NCBI GenBank assembly: GCA_030650395.1
Contig: JAUSDY010000030.1
Coordinates: forward strand, 1-64,000
DNA from: Acidobacteriota bacterium
GTDB taxonomy: Bacteria > Acidobacteriota > Vicinamibacteria > Vicinamibacterales > UBA2999
Length of the DNA: 64,000 nucleotides
Direction: 5' to 3'
Part shown: piece after piece, positions 41,695 to 49,466 of the stretch
Position numbering within the stretch: position 1 is the stretch's first letter
How the letters are laid out: every line of letters begins with the position of its first letter
Made by a program: the position numbers and the translations under genes
Notes under the pieces: model-generated
Seen by the model: only the letters and a program-made list of their open reading frames with translations
Databases searched by the model: none
Told to the model about the DNA's origin: nothing

Positions 41695-43044
41695 GTGCAG
41701 AAGGTCGCACACCTCACTGCGCATTTCGAAGGCCTGGGCATGACGCCGGCCGACGCCGATTCGCGGGCCGCGCTGGTCCATGAAGCCGAAGAACAGGGCC
41801 GTTCGTTCATTGGCGGGCCACCTCAATGGCGCTGGTTCGTGCCGGGGCGGGTCGAGATCCTCGGCAAGCACACCGGTTATGCCGGCGGACGCTCGCTGCT
41901 CGCGGCCGTGCCGCGCGGCATCGCCGTGATCGCGCGGGCGCGGACCGACGGCGTCGTGCGCCTGCACGATGTGCGTGACGGCCAGAAGATCGAGATCGAT
42001 CCCGCTCATCCGACGCCGCCCGGTTTTCATGGAGTCCGCCGCTACGTCCAGGTGGTCGCCCGCCGCTTGTTCCTGAATTTCCCAGGCTGCAACCTCGGCG
42101 CCGACATCGCCATCGCCAGCGATCTGCCGCGCGCCTCCGGCTTGAGCAGCTCGAGCGCGCTGGTGTGCGGCGTGGCGTCGGCGCTGGCGCGGCGGGCCGC
42201 GCTTGGCGATCGCGAGGAATGGCAGGCCCACATCCCGTCGGTGACCGCGCTGGCGTGGTATCTGGGCTGCGTCGAAAACGGCCTCGACTACCAGGGCCTG
42301 CCCGGTTCGTCTGGTGTCGGCACCCACGGGGGCAGCGAGGATCACACCGCGATCATGGCCGGCCGGCTGCATCACGTGAGCCAGTGTCAATTCGTGCCGG
42401 TGACGCCGCTGGGCGACGTGCCGATGCCGAGCGATTGGTCGTTCGTGATTGCGTCGAGCGGCGTGCAGGCCGACAAGGCCGATTCGGTGCGCGAGCGCTA
42501 CAACCGCGCCGCGAATGGCGTGCGCGCGCTGCACGCGGCGTGGAACGCGCGCGCCGAACACCCCGCCCGATCGCTTGGGGCGGCCCTGCGCAGCGCGCCC
42601 GGCGCCGCCGCGCGGCTGCGTAACTGGATCGCGGATTCAGCCGACGATCGGTTCACCAATCAGGATCTCAGCACGCGACTCCAACATTTCGTGAACGAGG
42701 ACGGCCGCGTGCCCTCCGCCGCTGAGGCCTTCGCCAACGGCGACACCGCGGCGATCGGCCAACTGTCGCGCGACTCGCAACAGGACGCACACGAGCTCCT
42801 GGGCAACCAGATTCCGGAGACGATGGCACTGGCCGCGGCGGCGTGTGAGACCGGCGCGTTCGCCGCGAGCAGTTTCGGTGCCGGCTTTGGCGGGAGCGTG
42901 TGGGCGCTCATCACGGCCGCAGACGCCGAGCGCTTCGCCCGCGAATGGATCCAGCGGTATGCCGCCGCGATGCCGTCCGTTGGCGCCGTGCCGTGGTTCA
43001 CGGCGCGGCCCGGACCACCGCTCACCGAGCTGCCGACCGAATAA
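41695..43044 (+). CDS. Galactokinase-like GHMP kinase
   Basis: The first in-frame start that leaves room for the divergent aldolase gene is GTG 41695; an ATG at 41659 would overlap it by 11 bp. The roughly 449-residue product has the GHMP fold: WRWFVPGRVEILGKHTGYAG (sugar-binding motif), DLPRASGLSSSSALVCGVAS (phosphate loop), and SSFGAGFGGSVWALI (motif 3). The classical galactokinase GEHTDYNDG is changed to GKHTGYAGG, with lysine for glutamate, so the sugar may not be galactose. It is longer than typical GalK (380-390). It is transcribed alone, ending before two palindromic repeats. Confidence 0.85.
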   Translation: MQKVAHLTAHFEGLGMTPADADSRAALVHEAEEQGRSFIGGPPQWRWFVPGRVEILGKHTGYAGGRSLLAAVPRGIAVIARARTDGVVRLHDVRDGQKIEIDPAHPTPPGFHGVRRYVQVVARRLFLNFPGCNLGADIAIASDLPRASGLSSSSALVCGVASALARRAALGDREEWQAHIPSVTALAWYLGCVENGLDYQGLPGSSGVGTHGGSEDHTAIMAGRLHHVSQCQFVPVTPLGDVPMPSDWSFVIASSGVQADKADSVRERYNRAANGVRALHAAWNARAEHPARSLGAALRSAPGAAARLRNWIADSADDRFTNQDLSTRLQHFVNEDGRVPSAAEAFANGDTAAIGQLSRDSQQDAHELLGNQIPETMALAAAACETGAFAASSFGAGFGGSVWALITAADAERFAREWIQRYAAAMPSVGAVPWFTARPGPPLTELPTE

Positions 43045-43068
43045 TACGGCGCACACCGTTTTTCGTAG

Positions 43069-43123
43069 GGCACCCCTTTATGGGGTGCCTCAGTTTCGTA
43101 GGGCACCCCTTTTATGGGGTGCC
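43069..43123. repeat. Two GGCACCCC palindromic repeats in tandem
   Basis: GGCACCCC-TTTAT-GGGGTGCC (43069-43089) and GGCACCCC-TTTTAT-GGGGTGCC (43102-43123) are each preceded by TTTCGTAG and followed by TCAG. They are the same element as 3026-3046. They separate the kinase from the cytochrome-like gene and may act as a terminator or mRNA stabiliser. Confidence 0.88.
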
Positions 43124-43142
43124 TCAGGTAATATGTCGACCG

Positions 43143-43607
43143 ATGCGTACGCTGCTGTGGCTCGCGCCACTTGTCGTCCTGGGCGGTTCGTCGTGCTCGC
43201 GTCCGGCCCCGCCTCCTCCCTCGCCGCCATTTCAGACCGTGGCCACCGGCAAAGAGCTGATGAATGCCGTCCTCGATCCGGCGGTCGATGTGATCTGGGA
43301 CGCCGTCGGTTGGATCGTGACGTCCGAGGGCACCTTTGCGAAAGCGCCCGCCACTGATGATGAGTGGGCCACCGTGCGCGCCAGCGCCATCCAGCTCGCC
43401 GAATCAGGCAACCTGCTGATGATCGGCAACCGCTCCGGCGGATCGCCGGAGTGGATCACGCAGTCGCAGGCGCTGATCGACACCAGCAGGCGCGCCATCC
43501 AGGCGATCGACAAGAAAGACAAGGACGCGCTCTTCACCATTGGCGGCGATCTCTACGACGTCTGCACCAATTGCCACCGGCAATTCATGCCCGGCGCTCG
43601 TCAGTAA
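43143..43607 (+). CDS. Cytochrome c'-like lipoprotein
   Basis: This 154-residue protein starts at ATG 43143 (MRTLLWLAPLVVLGGSSCSR), with a lipoprotein-type signal. The mature part is a four-helix bundle as in cytochromes c': ATGKELMNAVLDPAVDVIWD, WATVRASAIQLAESGNLLMI, and the C-terminal heme site DVCTNCHRQFMPGA (CTNCH). A single C-terminal CxxCH is diagnostic of class II cytochromes c, which bind gases or transfer electrons. It is followed at 10 bp by two DUF6644 membrane proteins, forming an operon. Confidence 0.88.
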   Translation: MRTLLWLAPLVVLGGSSCSRPAPPPPSPPFQTVATGKELMNAVLDPAVDVIWDAVGWIVTSEGTFAKAPATDDEWATVRASAIQLAESGNLLMIGNRSGGSPEWITQSQALIDTSRRAIQAIDKKDKDALFTIGGDLYDVCTNCHRQFMPGARQ

Positions 43608-43617
43608 GTAACAGCTG

Positions 43618-44184
43618 ATGTCGCTCCTGGCGTTTTGTGAATGGCTGGCCGCAACCCGCGGCAGCATCGCGCTGCACGAGTCGCTCGTGATGTACCCCCT
43701 CATCGAATCAACCCACGTCCTGGCGTTGACGTTGTTCGTGGGCCTGGCGGTGATTCTCGACCTGCGCCTGCTCGGCCTCGCCCTGACCCGCGTGCCGGTG
43801 ACCGACATCGCCACGCGGCTTCTGCCGTGGACCAAGGTAGGGTTCACGGTGATGGTGATCACCGGCGTCCTGCTGTTCTACGCGATTCCGGTGCGGACCT
43901 ATCAGAGCATTTTCTTCCGCGTCAAGGTGGTGATGCTGATTCTCGCCGGCCTCAACGTCTGGATCTTCAACAACCGCGTCTTCCTGCGCGTCGGCGAGTG
44001 GGACCGCGACGCGAGAACGCCGAAGGCCGCGCGGCGGGCCGCGCTGTTTTCGTTGATCTTGTGGGGCGGCATCATCGTGGCCGGGCGGATGATTGCGTAT
44101 AACTGGTTCGACTGCGACATCCAGCCGCAGCCGGCCATCGTCAACTTCGTGGCGGGCTGCGTCGTGCCGCCGCCGGCACCCTGA
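43618..44184 (+). CDS. DUF6644-type membrane protein (first copy)
   Basis: This 188-residue protein has four or five predicted TM helices. Conserved features are an N-terminal amphipathic segment ending RGSIALHESLVMYPLIESTH (histidines 19 and 29), LALTLFVGLAVILDLRLLGL, FRVKVVMLILAGLNVWIFNN, and LILWGGIIVAGRMIAYNW. The spaced histidines within helices suggest heme or quinone contact, as in cytochrome b-type anchors, but this is inference. A paralogous gene follows 12 bp later. The cytochrome c'-like lipoprotein gene is just upstream, so these may form a membrane electron-transfer unit. Confidence 0.8.
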   Translation: MSLLAFCEWLAATRGSIALHESLVMYPLIESTHVLALTLFVGLAVILDLRLLGLALTRVPVTDIATRLLPWTKVGFTVMVITGVLLFYAIPVRTYQSIFFRVKVVMLILAGLNVWIFNNRVFLRVGEWDRDARTPKAARRAALFSLILWGGIIVAGRMIAYNWFDCDIQPQPAIVNFVAGCVVPPPAP

Positions 44185-44196
44185 GGAGCCGCGCAG

Positions 44197-44670
44197 ATGC
44201 TGCTGCCCTTCTTCGAGTGGTGCGAACAACTCTGGCTCGGCCAGTTCATCGTCGGCTCGAACTGGCTGTTCCCGGTGATCGAGTCGGTGCACCTGCTCGG
44301 GCTCTCGGTACTCGGCGGCGCGATTCTCGTCGTCGATATGCGGCTGCTGGGGCTGGGATTGAAGAACCATCCCGTGACGGAGCTGGCGCGCGACGCGCGG
44401 CCGTGGCTGATCGGCGCGCTGGTCGTGATGATCGCAACGGGTATCCCGCTGTTCCTGTCGGAGTCGGTCAAGTGCTATTACAGCCAGGCGTTCTGGAACA
44501 AGATGACGGCGCTGGCAATCGGCCTGGTGTTCACGTTCACGATCCGCGCGCGCGTCACCGAAACCGAATCCGTAGGTAACACAGCGCGCCGCCAGGCTGT
44601 GGTCGGCGCGCTGTCGTTAGCGCTGTGGTTCACCGTTGCCGCAAGCGGCAGGTGGATTGGCTTTTCGTAG
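44197..44670 (+). CDS. DUF6644-type membrane protein (second copy)
   Basis: This 157-residue paralogue of the preceding gene has the same order of motifs: FVGSNWLF-like first helix with PVIESVHLLGLSVLGGAILV, VDMRLLGLGLKNHPVTELAR, PWLIGALVVMIATGIPLFLS, and a final helix LSLALWFTVAASGRWIGF. The histidine in ESVHLLGL is conserved between the two copies (ESTHVLAL in the first). Divergence between the copies suggests a heterodimer. It ends just before a palindromic repeat and is convergent with a DUF6152 gene. Confidence 0.8.
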   Translation: MLLPFFEWCEQLWLGQFIVGSNWLFPVIESVHLLGLSVLGGAILVVDMRLLGLGLKNHPVTELARDARPWLIGALVVMIATGIPLFLSESVKCYYSQAFWNKMTALAIGLVFTFTIRARVTETESVGNTARRQAVVGALSLALWFTVAASGRWIGFS

Positions 44671-44680
44671 GCGGGTCCAT

Positions 44681-44704
44681 CGCGGATCTAAAGATCCGCG
44701 CTAC
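44681..44704. repeat. Palindromic repeat CGCGGATC-TAAA-GATCCGCG
   Basis: A perfect 20-nt palindrome followed by CTACACCGTCG. It is identical, flank included, to 9182-9211. It lies between convergent genes. Confidence 0.9.
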
Positions 44705-44712
44705 ACCGTCGA

Positions 44713-45165
44713 TTATCTGCCTGGCGGTTTCTTTGGTTTCTCGGTCGGGTCGCGGCCGTCCGTCGGGGCGCCGGTGCCGGACGAGCCCATGAACAGCTTG
44801 CGGCCGTCGGTGAACGTCACGTCGCGGCCATTGGCGCGCTTGAGCGAATGATCCTTCGTCTGGTAGCCGTCGACGATGATCTCGGTGCCGTTGATCAGCG
44901 AGTCCCTCGTCACGCCCCGGCGCAGCAGCGTATTCGGCGTACCGCCTTCGATCATCCAGACTTCGGGCTTGCCGTCCTTGATGACCTCGATGTGAATCCA
45001 GGTGTGCGGATTGACCCACTCGAGCCTGACGATCTTGCCCTGCAGGCGGATCGGCGCATTCGGATCGAACTCCGCGCCGAACGCGTGATGCGCCACCACC
45101 GGCCGGCCGGCGAGGATCAGCCCCGCGCCCACCACTATGGTCCCGATTGTCGTTCGCATGCTCAT
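44713..45165 (-). CDS. DUF6152-family exported protein
   Basis: This 150-residue protein starts at ATG 45165, overlapping the upstream gene by 4 bp. The signal peptide (TIGTIVVGAGLILAGRPVVA) is followed by HHAFGAEFD, the histidine pair that opens DUF6152 domains, then LQGKIVRLEWVNPHTWIHIE and GGTPNTLLRRGVTRDSLING. The fold is a small OB-like barrel. DUF6152 proteins are often next to the WEGDTLV-type proteins and DUF6644 genes in Acidobacteria. The function is unknown; the N-terminal His-His could bind metal. Confidence 0.85.
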   Translation of the reverse strand: MSMRTTIGTIVVGAGLILAGRPVVAHHAFGAEFDPNAPIRLQGKIVRLEWVNPHTWIHIEVIKDGKPEVWMIEGGTPNTLLRRGVTRDSLINGTEIIVDGYQTKDHSLKRANGRDVTFTDGRKLFMGSSGTGAPTDGRDPTEKPKKPPGR

Positions 45166-46223
45166 TGTTGTTTCCCCGTCCGCTTCTCTTCGTTTCGCGC
45201 GCCGCTCAGCACGTTCGACAGGGCGTAGTTCCCTTCGTGGCACGCGTACTCATAGATTAACTCGTTGGTGGCCTGGAATGGAATCTCTCCGGTAAACGGG
45301 CTCACAAAGGTGGTCGGGTCCTGAACCGTAAACCGGTAGTTGATGGTCTTCGCATCGACGCGACGGAAGCGCTCGATCACGTGCAGATTCGCCGACGAAC
45401 CCCGGAAACTCTGCTGGGGCGGGAAATTCGTGGTGTCGACGACGAGCGTGTCGCCTTCCCAGTGTCCGATCGAGTCACCCATCCAGGGGCGAATATGCGA
45501 CGGCACATGCCTGCCGCCGATGCGCACCACGCGGGCGTCGTGAACCATTTCCATGAGAATCATCACGTGGTCGGGCGTCTGCACGATCTGCAGGTTGTTG
45601 TTGTAGAAGTAGTTCGGAACGAGCGGGGTCGTCGGCCCGAACGACAGCAGGCAGCGCTCGGCCAGCGGTCGATTTTCGGGGTGATCGTATTGGCCGCCGC
45701 GTGACGCATTCGTCTTCATGCGCTCCTGCTGCCGCGCGCGGTAGTCGGCGGTAAAGGCGGGCAAGCGGCCGTTGGGCGGATCAATCAGCAACGAGCTTCG
45801 TTTCTGGCCGTCGACCACGGCGACGCGATCGCCGGGGTCAAGCCAGAAATTGTTGTAGCCGCCGACGTTGCCGGCAGCGCCGGTGGAGCCGTCGCCGCCC
45901 TTCGGAGGAGCGGCACGGTTGGGGTCGCTCGCTTCGCCGAGCCGCTCGACGCGATCGGCCGTAGCTTTCTCCATGCGCGCGGCCTCGGCATCGGTCAGCA
46001 CCAGGTTGGCGACGGTGGCCGGCCGCTCGAGCGGCGTGATGGTCGCGTTGGTCCAGATGCCCTGCAGGTCCGGTTTTCCGTCACCCGTCCGCGGCATCGT
46101 CCATGGCTTGGCAATGCCCGACGGCGGCGCGATCGGGCGCTGGCCCGCGATCGCGGTCACGCCGAACGCGGCGATCGTCGCCGCGGCAATGGCTCCGGCC
46201 ACCAAGTTTCGTTTCGCTTCCAT
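45162..46223 (-). CDS. Exported protein, WEGDTLV family (copy A)
   Basis: ATG 46223 (MEAKRNLVAGAIAAATIAAF) is preferred because GGAAAG lies just upstream; the protein is about 353 residues with a signal peptide ending AIAGQ. Shared motifs with the next gene are GDGKPDLQGIWTNATITPLE, DSIGHWEGDTLVVDTTNF, and HVIERFRRVDAKTINYRFTV. A cysteine-containing region AERCLLSFGPTTPLVPNYFY lies in the middle. The family is frequent in Acidobacteria but has no known function; the fold looks like a beta-rich lipid-binding-type barrel. It overlaps the DUF6152 gene by 4 bp. Confidence 0.75.
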   Translation of the reverse strand: MEAKRNLVAGAIAAATIAAFGVTAIAGQRPIAPPSGIAKPWTMPRTGDGKPDLQGIWTNATITPLERPATVANLVLTDAEAARMEKATADRVERLGEASDPNRAAPPKGGDGSTGAAGNVGGYNNFWLDPGDRVAVVDGQKRSSLLIDPPNGRLPAFTADYRARQQERMKTNASRGGQYDHPENRPLAERCLLSFGPTTPLVPNYFYNNNLQIVQTPDHVMILMEMVHDARVVRIGGRHVPSHIRPWMGDSIGHWEGDTLVVDTTNFPPQQSFRGSSANLHVIERFRRVDAKTINYRFTVQDPTTFVSPFTGEIPFQATNELIYEYACHEGNYALSNVLSGARNEEKRTGKQQ

Positions 46224-46238
46224 GTGCTTTCCTTCCAT

Positions 46239-46288
46239 GGATAAACCTAAAGGTTTGTCCCCACCTGCCTAAGGTTTGTCCCCACCTG
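46239..46288. repeat. Palindromic repeat (AAACC-TAAA-GGTTT) plus half copy
   Basis: GGATAAACCTAAAGGTTTGTCC (46239-46260) has one mismatch in the arms; a right half CTAAGGTTTGTCCCCACCTG follows. It separates the two WEGDTLV genes. Confidence 0.85.
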
Positions 46289-46294
46289 CATTGT

Positions 46295-47167
46295 TCACGG
46301 GACCGGCGTCTTGCGGAACTTGCCGTACAACAACTCTTCGACGAACTCGACGCACTTGAACTGATTGAGCCGCGCGTCCGGGTTGATGTGCCGGTAGAGC
46401 GGCATGCGGATCTTCCACGGGCGGCTGAACGTCTGGGGATCTTCGATGGTGGCTTCGTACCAGATGTGATCGGGACCCTGCGGCGTATAGCGCTCGGTGA
46501 CCTTCATCTTTTCGCTGTGATGATTGCCGGCGCGATCGAACCACGTCTGATCGTTCAGGCCGGTTACGGTAATGACGAGCGTATCGCCTTCCCACTTGCC
46601 GACCGACTGCCCCATCCACGAATCAACCGGCGCAGGACCAGGATCGGTCATGAAGATGTTGCGAACGGCGCCTGCATATTCGTAGGCGAAGAAGATCGCC
46701 TTCTCGCTCTGCAGGATCTGGAACGGGAACGGCAGGTAGTTCGCGCGCGGCACGCCGGGCAGGTAGCACTTGATCTCCGGATCGGAGTCGAGCCAGCTCT
46801 CCTGGTTCTTCTTTTGCTTCGCGGCGGCTTCGGGCAAGTACGGAATCTCGTCGCCTTCGACGACGCCGACGCCGCCGGGCACCGCGCCGACCGCGCCAAA
46901 CGCCAGCACCGGCGCCGCCGGCACGGGCACGATCGGCCCCGGGCGAAACGCCAGCGCGGCGCGCGCGTTGTGCGAGCGGAGTTCGTAGTTGGCGGTGTTG
47001 AGGGCCTGCCAGACGCCGTTGAAATTGGGTTTGCCGTCGGCGGTGCGCGCCGGACGTGCGGCCTGCCCGGTGGCAGGTTCGGCCGTCCAGAAGCCGGCGG
47101 CGACAACGGCTGCCGTCGCAAGAGCGATCGTGATGTCTCTCAGTGCTCTGCGCTCGATCAACGGCAC
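46295..47167 (-). CDS. Exported protein, WEGDTLV family (copy B)
   Basis: This 290-residue protein has an N-terminal signal or anchor (ITIALATAAVVAAGFWTAEP). It repeats the motif order of the neighbour: TADGKPNFNGVWQALNTANY, IKCYLPGVPRANYLPFPFQI, QSVGKWEGDTLVITVTGLND, and KVTERYTPQGPDHIWYEATI. Identity with copy A is moderate, so the duplication is old. Function is unknown. It is the first gene of the leftward group that continues with copy A and DUF6152; a palindromic repeat lies between the copies. Confidence 0.75.
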   Translation of the reverse strand: MPLIERRALRDITIALATAAVVAAGFWTAEPATGQAARPARTADGKPNFNGVWQALNTANYELRSHNARAALAFRPGPIVPVPAAPVLAFGAVGAVPGGVGVVEGDEIPYLPEAAAKQKKNQESWLDSDPEIKCYLPGVPRANYLPFPFQILQSEKAIFFAYEYAGAVRNIFMTDPGPAPVDSWMGQSVGKWEGDTLVITVTGLNDQTWFDRAGNHHSEKMKVTERYTPQGPDHIWYEATIEDPQTFSRPWKIRMPLYRHINPDARLNQFKCVEFVEELLYGKFRKTPVP

Positions 47168-47208
47168 CTCCGGGGTTGGTCAAGATCATGCCACAGTTTC
47201 CCCCTCTG

Positions 47209-47330
47209 GAGTTCAGAGTTAAGAGTTCAGAGTTAAGAGTTTCAAAGTCAGAAAACGTCGGCATTTTCCCCGCTCTGCACTCTTAACTCTGCATTCTGCA
47301 CTCCTGTCTCTGCACTCGTAACTCTTCGTT
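47209..47330. repeat. Short-word repeat (GAGTTNAGAGTT type), palindromic halves
   Basis: GAGTTCAGAGTTAAGAGTTC is repeated, then answered on the other side by CTCTGCACTCTTAACTCTGC and CTCCTGTCTCTGCACTCGTA. The two halves are roughly reverse complements, so the block can fold. It lies between divergent genes where a promoter would be expected. Confidence 0.7.
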
Positions 47331-47341
47331 AGAATACGGGC

Positions 47342-49276
47342 ATGTTGACGCGACAATTCGTGATCGCTTTATCGTGCGCGATATGGCTCGCAGCTGTTGA
47401 GGTACCACTCGAAGGCCAGGGCGGGCGCAAGCCGGTCGTGCGCCCGCAACCCGCGCCGGAGGTCGAGCTGTTCGAGGTGTTCGAGCAATCGATCCTGGAT
47501 CTGCAGGCCGCGCAAACCAGCGGCCGGGTCACCTCCCGCGCGCTGGTCGACTCGTACCTGGCGCGCATCCAGGCCTACGACCAGGCCGGGCCGCGGCTGA
47601 ACGCGATCGTCGTGCTCAACCCGCGTGCGCGGGAAGATGCGGATGCCCTCGATCGCGAGCGCGCCGCGACGGGGCCGCGCGGTCCGCTGCACGGCGTCCC
47701 CGTACTGGTGAAAGACAACTACGACACCGCTGACATGCCGACCTCGGGCGGCGCGCTTGGCCTGGCGACGATGCAGCCGGCCGCCGATGCGTTCCAGGTG
47801 AGGAAGCTGCGCGACGCGGGCGCGGTGATTCTCGGCAAGACCACGATGCACGAGCTCGCCGCGGGCATCACGACGATCTCGTCGATGACGAGCCAGACGC
47901 GCAATCCGTACGACTTGTTGCGCGTGCCGGGCGGATCCAGCGGCGGCACCGGCGCGGCCGTCGGCGCCAGCTTCGCCACGGCGGGCATGGGCAGCGACAC
48001 CTGCGGATCGATCCGCATTCCGGCTGCGAATCAGAATCTGGTCGGCCTGCGCGGCACGCACGGCCTGTCGAGCCGCACCGGCGTGATCCCGCTCTCGTCC
48101 ACGCAGGACATCGCGGGACCGCTCGCGCGATCGGTGACGGACCTGGCGATCATGCTCGACGCGACGGTGGGCGCGGATCCCACCGATGCCATCACCGCCG
48201 AGAGCGCGGGACGCATTCCGAAGACGTATCGCGATTCGCTCAAAGCCGACGGGCTCAAGGGCGCGCGCATCGGCACGCTGCGCTCGCTGTTCGGCACGGC
48301 GCCCGAAGACGACGAAGTCGCGGGCATCGTCCGCAAGGCGCTCGACGGGTTGAAGGCGCAGGGCGCGGAAGTGGTGGAGATCACGGTGCCCGGGCTGGAC
48401 GATCTCCTGCGCGACAGCAGCTTGATCAACGACGAGTTCAAGTTCGACCTGGCGGCGTACCTGGCGAAGCAGCCGAACGCGCCGGTCAAGACGCTGGGCG
48501 AGATCATCGACCGCGGCCTGCATCATGCGCAGCTCGATCAGACGTTCAGGCTGAGGAACGCGCCGGAGAAGCGCGAGACCGAGCACTATCGGCAGGTGAT
48601 GGTGAAGCGGCGCGCGCTGCGGGCGGCGGTGCTGGCCGCGATGGAAGAACAGCGCATCGACGCGCTTGCCTACCCCACGCTGCGGCGCAAACCCGCATTG
48701 ATCGGCGAGGGCCAGGCGGGCAGCGCCTGTCAGCTCAGCGCGCACAGCGGCCTGCCCGCGATCTCGATGCCGGCCGGGTTCAGCCCCGACGGCTTGCCGA
48801 TCGGCCTCGAGCTACTCGGTGCAGCGTTTTCCGAGGAGACGCTCTTGAAGTACGCGTTCGCGTGGGAGCAGGCAACGAAGCCTCGCCGCCCGCCGTTCAG
48901 CACGCCCGCGTTGATCAAGGGCGTCGCACCGGGTCCCGTGACGCTCGACATGACGATCGCGGGCGCCGCCACGGGCGCGTCGGCCCTCGTCAAGCTGACC
49001 TACGACCGCACGACGGGCACGCTTCGCTACGATGCCACGACGTCGGGGCTGGCGACGTCTGACCGCGTGCTCGCGCTGACGCTGCAACGGAGCATCGCCG
49101 ACAAGCCGGGCCCGATCATCGCGCACATTCTCGCGCCGAATCAGATTTCAGGAAGCGGGACGCTGACCATGCGCGGCCGCGATCGCGACGACCTCGTCGC
49201 CGGCACGCTCTACCTGCACTTCTACACGCGCCAATCGCCGCTGGGTGTGGCTCGGGTAAAGCTGGTCCTGCCCTAG
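47342..49276 (+). CDS. Amidase with C-terminal CHRD domain
   Basis: This 644-residue exported protein (signal peptide residues 1-26) has an amidase-signature domain, residues about 42-530. The Ser-cisSer-Lys triad is present: the lysine in GVPVLVKDNYDTADMPTSGG, and GGSSGGTGAAVGASFATAGM with the two serines. The last 100 residues (PGPVTLDMTIAGAATGASAL, VKLTYDRTTGTLRYDATTSG, and LYLHFYTRQSPLGVARVKL) look like a CHRD beta-domain. This fusion is not the common GatA layout and points to an extracellular amide hydrolase held to a surface or matrix. Substrate is unknown. Confidence 0.9.
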   Translation: MLTRQFVIALSCAIWLAAVEVPLEGQGGRKPVVRPQPAPEVELFEVFEQSILDLQAAQTSGRVTSRALVDSYLARIQAYDQAGPRLNAIVVLNPRAREDADALDRERAATGPRGPLHGVPVLVKDNYDTADMPTSGGALGLATMQPAADAFQVRKLRDAGAVILGKTTMHELAAGITTISSMTSQTRNPYDLLRVPGGSSGGTGAAVGASFATAGMGSDTCGSIRIPAANQNLVGLRGTHGLSSRTGVIPLSSTQDIAGPLARSVTDLAIMLDATVGADPTDAITAESAGRIPKTYRDSLKADGLKGARIGTLRSLFGTAPEDDEVAGIVRKALDGLKAQGAEVVEITVPGLDDLLRDSSLINDEFKFDLAAYLAKQPNAPVKTLGEIIDRGLHHAQLDQTFRLRNAPEKRETEHYRQVMVKRRALRAAVLAAMEEQRIDALAYPTLRRKPALIGEGQAGSACQLSAHSGLPAISMPAGFSPDGLPIGLELLGAAFSEETLLKYAFAWEQATKPRRPPFSTPALIKGVAPGPVTLDMTIAGAATGASALVKLTYDRTTGTLRYDATTSGLATSDRVLALTLQRSIADKPGPIIAHILAPNQISGSGTLTMRGRDRDDLVAGTLYLHFYTRQSPLGVARVKLVLP

Positions 49277-49289
49277 TCCGGCGAGGCGG

Positions 49290-49418
49290 CAGCCGGCCCC
49301 GCTACGCGACGAGAGGTTGCTTTGAGCAAAAAGCGTTGGGCCCAGCTCATGGAGCGCCACGTAAGCTCACCGCTTTTTCTCAAAGCAACCTCTCGTCGCG
49401 TCTCCGCGCCCTCCGGCT
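49290..49418. repeat. Long inverted repeat / MITE-like hairpin
   Basis: Arms 49305-49335 and 49371-49400 pair over 30 bp with a single bulged C (CGCGACGAGAGGTTGCTTTG as the common outer part). A 35-nt loop lies between. Weaker pairing (AGCCGG with CCGGCT) extends it outward to about 49290-49418. It lies between convergent genes and could act as a bidirectional terminator, a non-coding RNA, or a miniature transposable element. Confidence 0.8.
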
Positions 49419-49466
49419 GCGAGTGGTGCCGATGCGCCCGCTATCCTTCGATGACGGTTCCCGGCC

